Notes under the pieces: model-generated | Told to the model about the DNA's origin: nothing | Database searches by the model: none | What the model saw: the letters and a program-made list of their open reading frames with translations, nothing else | Assembly: GCA_033557835.1 (NCBI GenBank) | Contig: JAWQRO010000089.1 | Span: 1-59,640, forward strand | Source of the DNA: Helochares maculicollis | Lineage: Eukaryota; Arthropoda; Insecta; Coleoptera; Hydrophilidae | DNA length: 59,640 nucleotides | Direction of reading: 5' to 3' | Part shown: one piece after another, positions 10,501 to 20,560 of the stretch | How positions within the stretch are numbered: position 1 is the stretch's first letter | Layout: each line of letters starts with the position of its first letter | Translations under genes and position numbers: made by a program

Positions 10501-12955
10501 AAACATTGATCTATCAAACTTTTCTCGGAAGGTTGCCAACTTATATTGTTTACTTAATTGTCAGACATTGTTATCCGAAATTTTGATACCACTGAGCCTG
10601 TCGCAAACAATTTTTTAGTGAACATTCCATGTATTTTCATAACGCATGCATAATGACTCGCTTTGTTTTTAAACTGATTAAGTTTAAATTTACTTCAGTA
10701 CCACATAATCTCCGATTTCACATCCTTTACCTTTTTGTATTGCTTAGTAAATAACATTTTTCTTCGGTGACCTATAAATTTATCTTTTCTTTCCATTCCA
10801 TTTAAAGCGATCTTCACAAAAAAAGTTACTTAGGGGCCTTCATACCTACTAGATTTTTTCATTTGTAACATGTGGATCGTCCTCGTCTAAATGGTAGCTC
10901 TATTCTTCGCAAGAAATGAAAATTCGAGATAACGTAGTATGAAGTTGAAATTAAAATCGGAACTTGTTTTTGGAAATCATGTTTCTATCTGAAATGTGAA
11001 TATAAAAAAAACAAAACACTTTAAAAGTTAATGTCAAGCAAAAGGTAAATTGCCAAAAAATTAATGCTGAAAATAGATAACTTAATAGTTTATTTAATTT
11101 ACAACATTGCTATGTGACTGAAACCTGTGAGATAGGGATTCTAGACAATTAATATCCATAATTATATCCATAACTTTACAAATTTAATGTGCTTTGCTAG
11201 TACATTTAATAAAGAAACGTAAATTTATTTCAACCCAATTTATTTTGTTGATATGTATATTAAAATACACGACAATTAAGTACAAAATCTGCTAATTATA
11301 CTAGTACATCTATTTTATTGCTACTTTTATATTTCTAGATTCCAATTTCAAATATTTATCCTTCAGAAATATGCCATACATGCTTAAAATCTTTAAAAAA
11401 AGTTGCAACCTTAAAGGACTTATTCCAAAAATCAGAAGGGATTTTGTTGGAGTACTTTGAAAAAAATAACATGGATTTCGAAGTGAAACTGAACTCTAAA
11501 ACGATGCAAACTGAAGAAATTCAACCGAAAAATATGTATACAGGAATCTTTGTTGCAGAAAAACGATACATAGAAAATCAATTCTCAGAAAATATGTTAT
11601 CTGATCAAAAACAAAAACGAAAAGTTTCCAAACATCTAAAGTACAGCAAGTCACAGAAGCAACAAATAAGATCACCTGTAGTAGTCAAAGAATGTACCCT
11701 GGAAGAATTGGAAGAATGTATTTTAAAAGAAACAACAAAAAGTACTAAGGGCGAAAGAAATGAACATGTCAAGACAGAACCCAAAGAATATATCAAAGAG
11801 AAATCAAAAGGGTGCACCATGAAAACATCAGAATTTATTGTGGACAGGTTAGAGAGCCTTGTTGTAAAAACAGAAAAACACATGATGGAGGAAATGGAAC
11901 AGACAAAAGAAATTAAAATGGAAGGATGTGTTGAGAATGAAAATGAAGTATTTTCAGAAACTGAAAATCCTGCAAGCAAATTAACATCTAAAGAATGTAG
12001 TATAGAATATATATTTAATGCAAGAAATACACCTGAAAAATGCAACAGTTCTGAAGTGTTCTCGAACAATGTAGAATCTGAATGTACAAGAAGTGATTCA
12101 CATTGCGTAGAAGAAGACTCCGAAGAAGAAGAAATTATTCTAATACAAAATGTTGATTGTGAAAATGAAAGTTGGAATTATTCTGACAGTGAATCATTTG
12201 TAGATGAAACACTAAAACTAAAAGATAAACACAAGGAAGCAAATCGAGTAAAATGCACCACTTTGAAAAAAGCAAAAATCTTCCGGTGTGAAATATGTGA
12301 TAAAAATTTCAAATCACAAGGTAATTTGACTAGGCACAGTCAAGCATTTCACCCAGATAAAGAAGATTGTTTGCTGTGTCAGATTTGTGGTTTTTTTGCA
12401 AAATCGAAACATGCTTTGTATAACCACATACATTTACGACATCAAGATAAAAAATACATTTGCAACATTTGTGGTAAACAGTATTTTTACAAGAATAATT
12501 TAAAAGTTCACTTGCAAGTTCATGAGAATAAGAGGCAACATTTATGCACAATCTGCGGAAAAGGTTTTAATTATTCCATTGCTCTAGAGTATCATATGCG
12601 AGTTCATACAGGTGAAAAAAAATTTAAATGTACGTTTTGTGATAAAAGTTTCAGCATGAAATGTAGTCTGAACAGACATTTGAGAACCCATACAGGGGCA
12701 AGGCCTTATCAATGTAAATACTGCGATAAATCATTGCGATCAAAAGGCGAGTTGGATTGCCATGTGTGGACGCATACAGGATTTCGACCTTACCATTGTG
12801 TACACTGTAATAAAGGATTCACCAAAACAAATAATTTAAAAATGCATATGTTGGGACATAAGGGCCCTCACGAATGTGAGATATGTCATCGAGGGTTTCT
12901 AGAAGTTAATTATTTAAAATTGCATATGAAGCTGACGCATAAGATGAGCGATTAA
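7513..12955 (+). CDS. ZAD C2H2 zinc-finger protein A, 8 fingers
   Basis: Two exons, 7513-7683 and 11339-12955, joined in phase 0 (AACAAAAAG/GTAAAT and TTTCTAG/ATTCC), encode 595 residues. The N-terminal ZAD is split by the intron: the first zinc pair is in exon 1 (KLCIICLS), the second in exon 2 (SEICHTCLKSL). Residues about 120-370 are acidic and K/E-rich with several VKTE/VKKE-type sumoylation-like sites. Eight C2H2 fingers fill about 372-590, with some HTGE-type linkers (first FRCEICDKNF, last HECEICHRGF). Known ZAD proteins are insect transcription or chromatin factors that dimerise through the ZAD. The open frame alone would suggest a start at 11444, but that codon is TTG and the ZAD would then be incomplete. 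The 3.65 kb intron contains two small plus-strand genes and an interspersed repeat. A polyadenylation signal lies at 13014. Confidence 0.85.
7817..8161 (+). CDS. Small single-pass membrane protein 1, nested in intron
   Basis: A 114-residue intronless frame inside the intron of ZAD gene A, same strand, beginning 133 bp after that gene's exon 1. Family not recognised. The N-terminal 20 residues are basic and hydrophobic with no acidic residue (MKTTKLLSFVTIFKKNVFFK), as in mitochondrial presequences. One predicted membrane segment lies at about 75-92 (YGIACLLGGASISFIIIQ), followed by a basic tail. The segment IPNLASDYP (52-60) matches KPDLSSDCP in the neighbouring 8395 gene at the same distance from its membrane segment, so the two look like old tandem duplicates. 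The stop overlaps an AATAAA-like sequence (8157-8162). Location in the mitochondrial inner membrane is inference. Confidence 0.6.
   Translation: MKTTKLLSFVTIFKKNVFFKPTAISRAEKETYSKCKIPPNQLPHSFLNKFAIPNLASDYPEAAPTKIINSGKLKYGIACLLGGASISFIIIQKLIKDQMESSKRKLYFSIQLKQ
8395..8757 (+). CDS. Small single-pass membrane protein 2, nested in intron
   Basis: A 120-residue intronless frame 233 bp downstream of the previous small gene and in the same intron and orientation. Family not recognised. A basic N-terminus without acidic residues (MYKFRSVLTKCCGLGLTLKP) precedes a proline/aspartate segment (KPDLSSDCP, 51-59), a strong membrane segment at about 73-95 (VNGVLVALNILLLLALAGTL), a Cys-x5-Cys, an acidic/lysine stretch and a terminal KWKWW. 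Overall layout, size and the P-x-L-[AS]-S-D-x-P segment parallel the upstream gene. A mitochondrial single-pass protein is the most economical guess. Expression evidence would be needed to exclude retrocopies. Confidence 0.65.
   Translation: MYKFRSVLTKCCGLGLTLKPKVPAKNGIKRNIQTNQYGLAAKNPEVKDWAKPDLSSDCPTPKEYMCNGDSGVNGVLVALNILLLLALAGTLFYYNQCSIINCEEEKKEEPKPVSNKWKWW
8760..9534. other. Intronic, nothing recognised
   Basis: AT-rich intron sequence of ZAD gene A between the nested small genes and the interspersed repeat. No coding or repeat signature seen. Confidence 0.5.
9535..10170 (-). repeat. Interspersed repeat family R1, copy 1
   Basis: A roughly 630 bp repeat whose reverse complement is shared with segments at 41735, 42430/43545 and 46262. 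Shared landmarks, read on the minus strand, are TAGTAAAGGGGAGGTATTGG, ATTTTGACGGATCTCCATGT, TGTATGTAAACAAGATATTG and GTAGGACCACCGGAAGTACC. It carries no open reading frame of note, contains a (CA)n run and borders a TA-rich tract (about 9537-9551), so it behaves as a non-autonomous element of unknown class. This is the longest copy in the window. Confidence 0.75.
10011..10027. repeat. (AC)n microsatellite
   Basis: Short AC run inside repeat R1 copy 1. The equivalent position in the 41735 copy has only a GTGTGTATGT remnant, so the run probably belongs to the element. Confidence 0.9.
10171..11338. other. Intronic, nothing recognised
   Basis: The remaining intron of ZAD gene A up to the TTTCTAG acceptor at 11338. 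No exon or repeat recognised. Confidence 0.5.
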
Positions 12956-13013
12956 TTTAATTTGTAATGTCGATTTTTAATCTATTTTGTAGAAATTTTC
13001 ATACTTGTAATAT

Positions 13014-13019
13014 AATAAA
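13014..13019 (+). terminator. Polyadenylation signal of ZAD gene A
   Basis: AATAAA 59 bp after the ZAD gene A stop codon. The converging ATP synthase d-like gene ends at 13051, so the two 3' ends nearly touch or overlap. Confidence 0.7.
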
Positions 13020-13050
13020 CCATATTTGAATTTCAAGTCAACTAAAAAGA

Positions 13051-13674
13051 TTATTTTTTGCCTTTTGATTTGTCTGCAGCGCCTTTACCTTTTCCTTTTT
13101 TCGTTTTCGCTTCTGCCTCTTTTGCCGCTTTTTCGGCTATTGCTTTTTCTTTGGCTTTAGCTTCTTCTTCAGCCATTTTTTCTTCATAACCCAGTTGGTC
13201 TTCAGGGAGGTGTGGCCAAAATGTTGGGTTCCTAAAAGTATCCAATGCTAGTTTTGGGAAAGCGTCCCGAAAGTCATCCATGGTCATTTGATCGTAAGGA
13301 ACTAAAGAAGCTATTTTCTCCAGTTTTTTATTTAAATTTACAATTCTCGCCTCAGATTCTTTCTTAACAGCAACTATGTGATCTTTCACTTCTTTGTCCA
13401 TTTGATTAAGTTTCTCAGTTACATTTTCTTTTGGAAATGGCACTTGCAAAGCTTCATACTGTTTTTGAAAATCTTCTACCATACCTGGTACAATGATCTT
13501 CTCTTTAAAATAGTGCCAGTCTATTTTTGGAGGTATTAAAGGGTACTCCATACATTGGCGCAAATAGTTGTCATATTTTATTCTAAGTGCATTGAGCTTT
13601 GGTTTTTCATGATGGGGAACGTCTTGAGATAGCTTTTTCCATGGAATAGTTCCATGTGTGAATCTTTTTGCCAT
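13051..13674 (-). CDS. ATP synthase subunit d-like, intronless with basic tail
   Basis: Single-exon 207-residue protein from the ATG at 13674. Subunit d is part of the peripheral stalk of mitochondrial F1Fo ATP synthase. Family segments are visible: PPKIDWHYFK (about 49-58), FQKQYEALQVPFP (about 69-81), SLVPYDQMTMDDFRDAFP (about 123-140) and NPTFWPHLPEDQLGYE (about 149-164). Usual insect subunit d ends soon after that last motif at about 175-180 residues. Here a further 40 residues rich in K, E, A and G follow, ending in GKGKGAADKSKGKK. The lack of introns and the extra tail suggest a retrocopy or a diverged paralog rather than the canonical gene, comparable to the testis paralog knon of Drosophila, though equivalence is not shown. 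It is divergent from the ZAD gene at 14050, with 375 bp between ATGs. Confidence 0.85.
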   Translation of the reverse strand: MAKRFTHGTIPWKKLSQDVPHHEKPKLNALRIKYDNYLRQCMEYPLIPPKIDWHYFKEKIIVPGMVEDFQKQYEALQVPFPKENVTEKLNQMDKEVKDHIVAVKKESEARIVNLNKKLEKIASLVPYDQMTMDDFRDAFPKLALDTFRNPTFWPHLPEDQLGYEEKMAEEEAKAKEKAIAEKAAKEAEAKTKKGKGKGAADKSKGKK

Positions 13675-14049
13675 AGAAATATTGGATTAGTTTTATGTCA
13701 ATATTTTTATAATTAAAAAAGTTTTGACAATAGCCTTTGACAAAATTTTGTCCCTTCGAAAAGGCAATAGGGTAGAAAGTCTTTTAAATTATTATTAGCA
13801 GTGCCCAGTTTGAAATGTATTACTGGTGATTATTATCACCGAGAAGATAAAGGATGTTTTTGAAATCCATTGTTTGGTGGCAAATCCTAATTTAGGAGCC
13901 AAATTGCTATTTTTGCACGGTTGTAGTGGCAATACACGATATGTATCAGACGTTGGCAACTATTAATTGGAAAAGTAAGGTTAGCGTGCTGAAAGGAAAA
14001 ATAGTCAATATTTATAATGTTTAAATAAAACAATAAAATTTTAATAAAA

Positions 14050-16310
14050 ATGTCCAATTTCAGTAGTGTTGTTCCTTTTATGAATATTGGCAAAATATGT
14101 AGAATTTGTCTTGTCGAGGGGGAAAATATGAGATCTGTTTTTAGTAATTTAGAGCAAACTGAAGTTCTTGAAGTAAATGTATCAAGTCTATCCGATGTTT
14201 TAACTAGGATAACTTCCGTACAGGTGAGATATTTTGTTAAGTTATTATTTTAAAGTGGAAAACTGTTGGACATTTTTAAATTTCAAAGGTTTCTTTATGC
14301 GCAGAATTATTCGTGTAAAATGGGAAGTAGTTGGTGCTTCTTTTAGTCAGGTCAGTGCTACAGACCTTTTCTATAATTAAAAAAAAATGCAAGCAAATTA
14401 AGATAAAATTGTACATTGCCATATTTTGGTGCTATTTGTACTTTTCAACTAGTCTTTGAAAAGTTTTACTTAACTGATTTTAATAAGATGTAAATGTTTA
14501 TACTTTTTAATAATAAAATTACATTAGGGAACATTTCTTCAATCATTTTATGCATTTACTCAATATTCTTAGCAAAAACGTCTACTGCATTTAATTTATG
14601 TACACAATGTAAAAACTTGAAAACTAATTAATGAACGACTATTTTGGGAACCAAGGCACTTCTAGATGTATCTGTATTATAATTTAATAAATTAAAATAC
14701 AAAAAGTATATAAAGAAAATCTCCATAATTTTCAGATTACTTCAGATGACGGTTTTCCATCACTTATCTGCTCCAATTGCATACCACTTATTCATGGCGC
14801 ATATAAATTCATTGTTCAATTTGAACACTCATACAATGTTCTTCAACAGTATGTATCTGATTGCATTAAGCAAGAAATGCAACATGATGTTTTAAATTAT
14901 ATGGAAAATGATAATAATGTTGACAGCTATGATTTTGATAACAATGTTGAAGATAAATACATAGAAAGTGTAACTAAGGCACAAAAGGAAGCGTTGAGTA
15001 AAAAGAAGGATGGTGAACGAACTGGAAAGTCTGATGAGAGTGAGACAACTACAAAAATATTGCCTAAGAGAACTCGAAGGAGAGTCCAAGAAGAAGCAGA
15101 GGTGGATCCTTTAAGTACCGAAGAGCCTGATAAGCAAACCAGCAAATCTCTAGAAACAACGCGGAAAAGAGGCAGACGAGGACGACCAAAAGTTGATGAT
15201 GAAGAGGATGCAGACATTCAGCCGAATAATGAAGAAATACCATCAGTTATTTTACACCCTTGTCCTATATGTACTAAAGAATTCCCAGCACTAGAACTAA
15301 GGGAACATGCTCATACTCATAAGGCACTAAGGAAATATATTCGGATACCACAACAACATAAAGTAACACCAACAACGAAATTTTATTCTAAACCGAACTT
15401 GAAACCTCCTAATATTAGCATTCACAACAATATGATCAAGCTACACAAATGTGTTATGTGTAATGAGGAATTTGTAGCATCTGCTTTAAGGACACATTTA
15501 GAAACCCATCGGCAGCAAAATCAATTTAAATGTGATCAGTGCGAAAGAGTTTTCAAGAAATTAAATCATTTAAACACACATAAAGTGAAACATTTGAAGG
15601 AATATCCCTATAAATGTGAGCAGTGCGGTAAAGGTTTTGTGATAAAAACAAATTACGATTGTCATATATTAACCCATAACACTAACGAAGAACTTCCGCA
15701 TGAATGCAGCCATTGCTTGAAAAGATTTTCAAACCCAGAACATTTGAATCGACATAGATTAATACATACTGAAAATATTAGTTATTCTGTTAAATATAAA
15801 GTTGTCAAGTGCAACCATTGTCTTAAAAAATTTGATGAAAGAACCGAATTGAAAGAACACAAGTGTGTACCAATAGAGCAGGCAGTCAACACTAGATTTC
15901 CATGTAAAACTTGCAATAAAGTATTTAAAAACTCCAGTGCATTGTATACGCATAATCGGAATTTTCATAAGATGCAAAGTGCTAAAGTTCTGTGTTCTGT
16001 TTGTGGTTTATATGTTTCGAACATTTATAATCACATGATGAGGCATTCAGGAGAGAAACCGTTCGCTTGTAATCAATGCGGAAAAAGGTTTTTGGCAAAA
16101 CCACAACTTCGCCAACATCTTTTAGTGCACTCAGGACTTAAACCATTTGTATGCAGTATCTGTGCGAAAGCTTTTAACAACCTTTATAATTTGCAAGTGC
16201 ATGAAAGGATACACAAAGGGGATAAGTGCCATATTTGTCCTATTTGTCAAAAGGGTTTCCTGGAGAAATCTTATTTGAAGAAACATATGCACATACATGA
16301 GAAAGCATAG
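14050..16310 (+). CDS. ZAD C2H2 zinc-finger protein B, AT-hook, 11 fingers
   Basis: Two exons, 14050-14223 and 14736-16310, joined in phase 0 (GTACAG/GTGAGA and TTTTCAG/ATTAC), encode 582 residues. The ZAD is split as in the other family members: GKICRICLVEG in exon 1 and SLICSNCIPL in exon 2. A basic stretch KRGRRGRPK near residue 200 contains the RGRPK core of an AT-hook, a minor-groove DNA-binding motif. About eleven C2H2 fingers occupy about 231-580, from HPCPICTKEF to HICPICQKGF. One (VLCSVCGLYV) has a shortened loop and another (VKCNHCLKKF) ends HKC, so it may be C2HC or inactive. Few linkers are the canonical TGEKP. A nuclear DNA-binding transcription or chromatin factor is the expected role. 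No target can be named. Confidence 0.88.
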
Positions 16311-17480
16311 GTTTAGATATATTATGGTGTATTATCTAATGGTGATTTTGAAATCTTCCTAAATCGGCGTTCTTTCATTTGTGGGGTTTTAGTTGGTGTG
16401 ATTTGTGAATAGTTTTTAAGTAAGTTCTTCTGAAAACAAAACTTAAATTTAAAAATTTATTGAATATTTGTTTTGTCTATATTACTATTGTTCATTCAAG
16501 CTAGAAACCACGTAAATCAAGGTAGAGCTATAGATTTTAACTCAAATATATGAAGCAATGATTATTAAAAATGGATCCATTTTCTTTTAATAATATTCAA
16601 TATTAGCTTGATAATCAAACATATACAGCATTAATCATTATTCTTGCCACTAGCAGTAGTAGCAATGAAATATTAATGGGATTGTCCTAATGTTATTAAC
16701 TTTTTACTGGAGTCTTCTAATAATGTGCATTTGAAATATTTGAAAGATTTTATCTACACTTGAGCAATAGAATTTTTGCAGAAAAGCTCTCGCATGGTAA
16801 AACCAAAAACCTAATTTATTAATTTATTATAACAAGAATTGAAATATCACTTGCTTGCGTTTTGTTTTCACGCAAAATTTTTGTTTTTTTTTACCAAAAC
16901 CAAATTTAATTATCAGTTGAAACCACAATTTTTGTTCGCTTCACAGAGTATTTCGTGAATAATATATACACTAAGGTGTTTGTTTCACTTTATTGCAATT
17001 TTATTTTAAAAATATTAAATTTTAAAAATGTAGCTGATAATTTTTTTATTCGAACACAGTTTATCATTAATAAACAATATCAATTTGATTTGTGTAAAAA
17101 TTGGTTTACTTTGTAGTAAAATGTTAAAACTAGTAAGAAAATGGCAGAATATGTTGTCTAGCTGATAATTAAAAAAACAGAGAGACAGCAAGTAGTTTGA
17201 TATATCTGGTCTACTTTTGCTATCCAATTTCAACTAGGATAGTTATATTACCACATATGACCTATTGTATTGTCTTCTAGGCCAAATGTATGTAATACAC
17301 AAAAATTATTTGTTGCATAACTGAAAAATTTAAGCAAATTATAAATTTAACAGTCATAATTTAAACACGCTCTTTAGATTATAACAATAAAAATATGGAG
17401 AAATTTTTTTTTCAAATAAGTGCACTGCAATTTATGAGATCAAAAAGATGTTAATGCTTTTTGTAAGTAACAAATAACTT
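16311..17480. other. Intergenic, nothing recognised
   Basis: AT-rich sequence after ZAD gene B. The minus-strand open frame at 17015-17233 has low-complexity composition and no motif, so I do not call it. Confidence 0.5.
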
Positions 17481-17489
17481 TGTTATGTT

Positions 17490-18190
17490 TATAATTTATA
17501 GGTTGGCTTGTGGAGACAATTTGCTTCGCAATTATTCTATAAGTTAGCAGTCACACAAAACATACAGAAATTAATGCTGTGTTCTGTACTCGACATTATC
17601 ATAAGCTTGTTTTTAGGGTTCCTTTACCATCTTTCTGGTTTTATCATTCCAAATATTTTCCCTGCACAATTAGTTCAAGCAGGCAATATCATTTCTTTCA
17701 CAGAACATACAGTTTTCACGACTATAAAAAGTGTTCTGTTTGATTTTCTTTTTGTCCATGCTATCTTCAGTATATGTTTGCTCAATTTCAAAAGCTACCA
17801 TGTTAGTGTCGTGTTTCTTCAGAGTTGATGCCTCCATTCTCTATTGGAAAATTGTAAAGACAAAACATCTGAATAATTTGATTCAAATTTCTAAATTGAA
17901 GGCTTTGCTGGTTACTACATTCTTTGCTTTCGTAAAAGCATACCTTAGTATTTCTATCTGTGCTCTTATTTGTTGTTTTTGGTTACCAATTTCAGTTATT
18001 ATTTTTTCCAAGTATAAAGAGTAAAGTTTTACAATTTGAGAATTATTAATGGTAATATGGGTTTGTAAACCATACTCTTGCCTAGTGGTGCTCAAGCGTT
18101 CCATTTTCTGTCTCATTGTCTAACAATGTAGATGTAGGATAGACTTGTCTGAATTTCGTTGAAAGGGCCCAATCGACAAGTTAGGCTAAA
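17490..18190 (-). mobile_element. Decayed non-LTR retrotransposon, 3' part of RT ORF
   Basis: On the minus strand, 18116-17883 reads RLSTTRQEYGL, then KIITEIGNQKQQIRAQIE and AFTKAKNVVTSKAFNLEI. This is the pattern of the region after the YADD box in RTE-like/craniofacial-type LINEs (YLGSIIT-x-D-G...EIRARIE...AF-K-KN-LTS). Further along, two frames give LELIVQGK and then KIFGMIKPERW, the QGKI-G-R-PGR-R segment near the C-terminus of such ORFs. Stops and frameshifts make it inactive. The long plus-strand frames at 17508-17828 and 17731-18024 are antisense shadows of it. Confidence 0.6.
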
Positions 18191-18199
18191 TACATGGTC

Positions 18200-19079
18200 A
18201 CATTAAAAGAATATATTGATGACAGAATAAATTGGACGTGCTGACATCAACCGTCAAGCATTATGCAATGATTTACTGTCACCGTTGGATGACAAATTGG
18301 AAGTATACAATTGCTTTGTTTTTTGAAATCAATAATTGGGCATATATTGAAAGAACTATTTAATATTTTATTTACCATTGCTAGCCACTAGGTATAGTGC
18401 AATTTATCTTTTGAAGCTAACCATGAATTGACCCAATTTTTGGTATTTTTATAAGATGTGAAATCTTGCTCAAGCAGGCAGTATGCCTTTGATCAAAAAA
18501 GTAGTAATAAGAATGAGTCATGTCTAGTGAATATAAGGGATGTCATAAAAATAACTAATGAGTGTTTCCAAATGGCTTAAAACTTATCACACATGACAAT
18601 CTGATCCCATCAAATAGATTAACATGAACTTTTTCCCATAATTTATTTTCTTTGGTATATTGCACTTAATCCATTCTGCATTAGCAGTGTCTATATACTG
18701 TAAAAAAAACCATTAAGTTTATGCCTAGTAAGTCACATTTTTCCCATGGAAAATTCGTGCTCAATATTTCTTGGCTTCAGTTCATATGGAACCTAAGTTC
18801 ATTCGTTTTGATTCATTTCAAATGATTTTAAATAATGTGAAATTGCTGGTCGAAGCTTCTTATATTTTTGGCTTATATTTTACCATATATTTCTACAGAC
18901 AATAAATACATTTCAGCTGCAAATTTCACCAATTAAAAGCTCCTACAAATGATGATTATTCAAATCAAAACTCGCTTTAATTGGTAATATATCAGTGGTG
19001 CGCTGTTGCTAGTTACCTTACAATATGACAAACAACAGACACTTTAAATCATAACATACTGCTGCCACAAATTTTGTTA
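18200..19079. other. Intergenic, nothing recognised
   Basis: AT-rich, no coding, RNA or repeat signature that I can name. Confidence 0.45.
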
Positions 19080-20560
19080 AAATAAAAATACCTCTAATAG
19101 AGGGGACAAGGGGCTTTATGTTGTTTCCTTTTCTTATGGTTTCAAAGATATTTTGCAGGAATGTTAAACAATAAATTTAATGAGTTCCATCATTTGCTCT
19201 AAATCTGAGTTATTATGAATTAGAATTAGAGTGTAATTGCATATTATTTATGAGTATTCCATTTACTGCTACGCCCGTAGTTGCAGGCATAATTTGTTTT
19301 GATATTTTATTTCTGGTCCCACTATATATTTTGTATGTATAGGGAATTATTGTGTTAATAAATTCCTAATTATTTTAGTATTTGCTTTAATTGCTTATAT
19401 TTATAACTGCCCTTTGGATATCTTATTCTCGGTTTCTCTCTCTTTATATATGAGTCATTTTAAAAAATATTTTTGGGTGTTTATTTGTTTTATCTGTTTT
19501 ATGAGCAATCTTTAAGCCATTTTACAAATATTTTGGGTGTGATTTATTATTTGATCAGATGTTTAATGTCGCATTCCTCAATTTGCTTAATATTTCCAGT
19601 CTTGTCTAATCCTGCTATCTTGCTGTTATTTATATTACCAATTGTGAATTTTATCTCTTTCGTGGTTATTGGTCAACATTTTTATTATGTAATTAAATTC
19701 CATTTTCTTTAAAAATGTTCTTTTAGGTTTCCATCTCTTTACTTTCAGTGTAGAATATAAGATGATATTACTGTTTTGGCCCCTCAACAAATCGCATTAT
19801 TTCATTTTTATTTAGTACTATGCGGTTTATAATCTTTCTGCCTAAACCAAATGTATCATAGACATCCTGCCATTACATTGTTTTTGCGTTCCTTACATTT
19901 TTTTAAAAATCTGTGTATGTTTTTTCTAATATTGTTGCTTTTATCAACTATCTATTTCCTTAATCATTTTTTCTGTTTCAATTAATTTTTGTTGTACATT
20001 AACCCTGTCTTAGTTTTTACTAATTTTGTATCAATATCACTTGAACGTTGTGTGGAGCTTTTTTGATATTGTTTAATATTTTCCTTGAAGAGAGCATATT
20101 TTAAGAGATGTCAATTTAAGATTCTCGATTTTCTGCCTTACTGTCATTAGTCTTGAATGTTGCACCTACAGGATAGGTCCTATACTCATTTCAAATATGT
20201 TTTTTCTGAGCGTTGATTTTCTGCATTTGTTAATCAAAACATAACTTATTTGACTTGTTATTATTTCATTAGTTGTATGCTTAGGTCAGGTCCATACGTC
20301 TTTACTCATATCATTTGAACTAAGGCTTAGTAACTATTATCTCATGAACTTGATAACATTATATTAGTTTATTATTTCTTTCATCAAGTTCATCCAATAT
20401 CTATTTCACTGTTTGTGCATAAGCTTGTATGGTTTGTTTTTCCTGTTTCTGACTTGAGGTATTGATCTCTCTCGCTAATTAAATGGATGCTCCATTCATC
20501 TTTTGCCGATTGTTTGCTCCAGAACAGTAAATACCCCTTTTGTATGTTCTACATTGTTAC
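19080..20560 (-). mobile_element. Possible heavily decayed LINE
   Basis: A strongly T-rich plus strand, meaning an A/G-rich minus strand, as in the other LINE remnants here. On the minus strand around 19275-19242 a frame reads VNGILINN, and LEQMMELIKFIV follows in another frame. This resembles the segment that flanks the YADD box in LINE reverse transcriptases. No frame stays open for long, so class and limits are uncertain. Confidence 0.3.

Noticed and set aside
11605..12069. 154-codon minus-strand frame
   Set aside because: Lies entirely antisense to the K/E-rich region of ZAD gene A. Its serine/phenylalanine/leucine bias is the mirror of GAA/AAA codons.
17508..17828. 106-codon plus-strand frame resembling a membrane protein
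   Set aside because: Antisense to a decayed LINE reverse-transcriptase segment; the minus strand shows LINE motifs in order.
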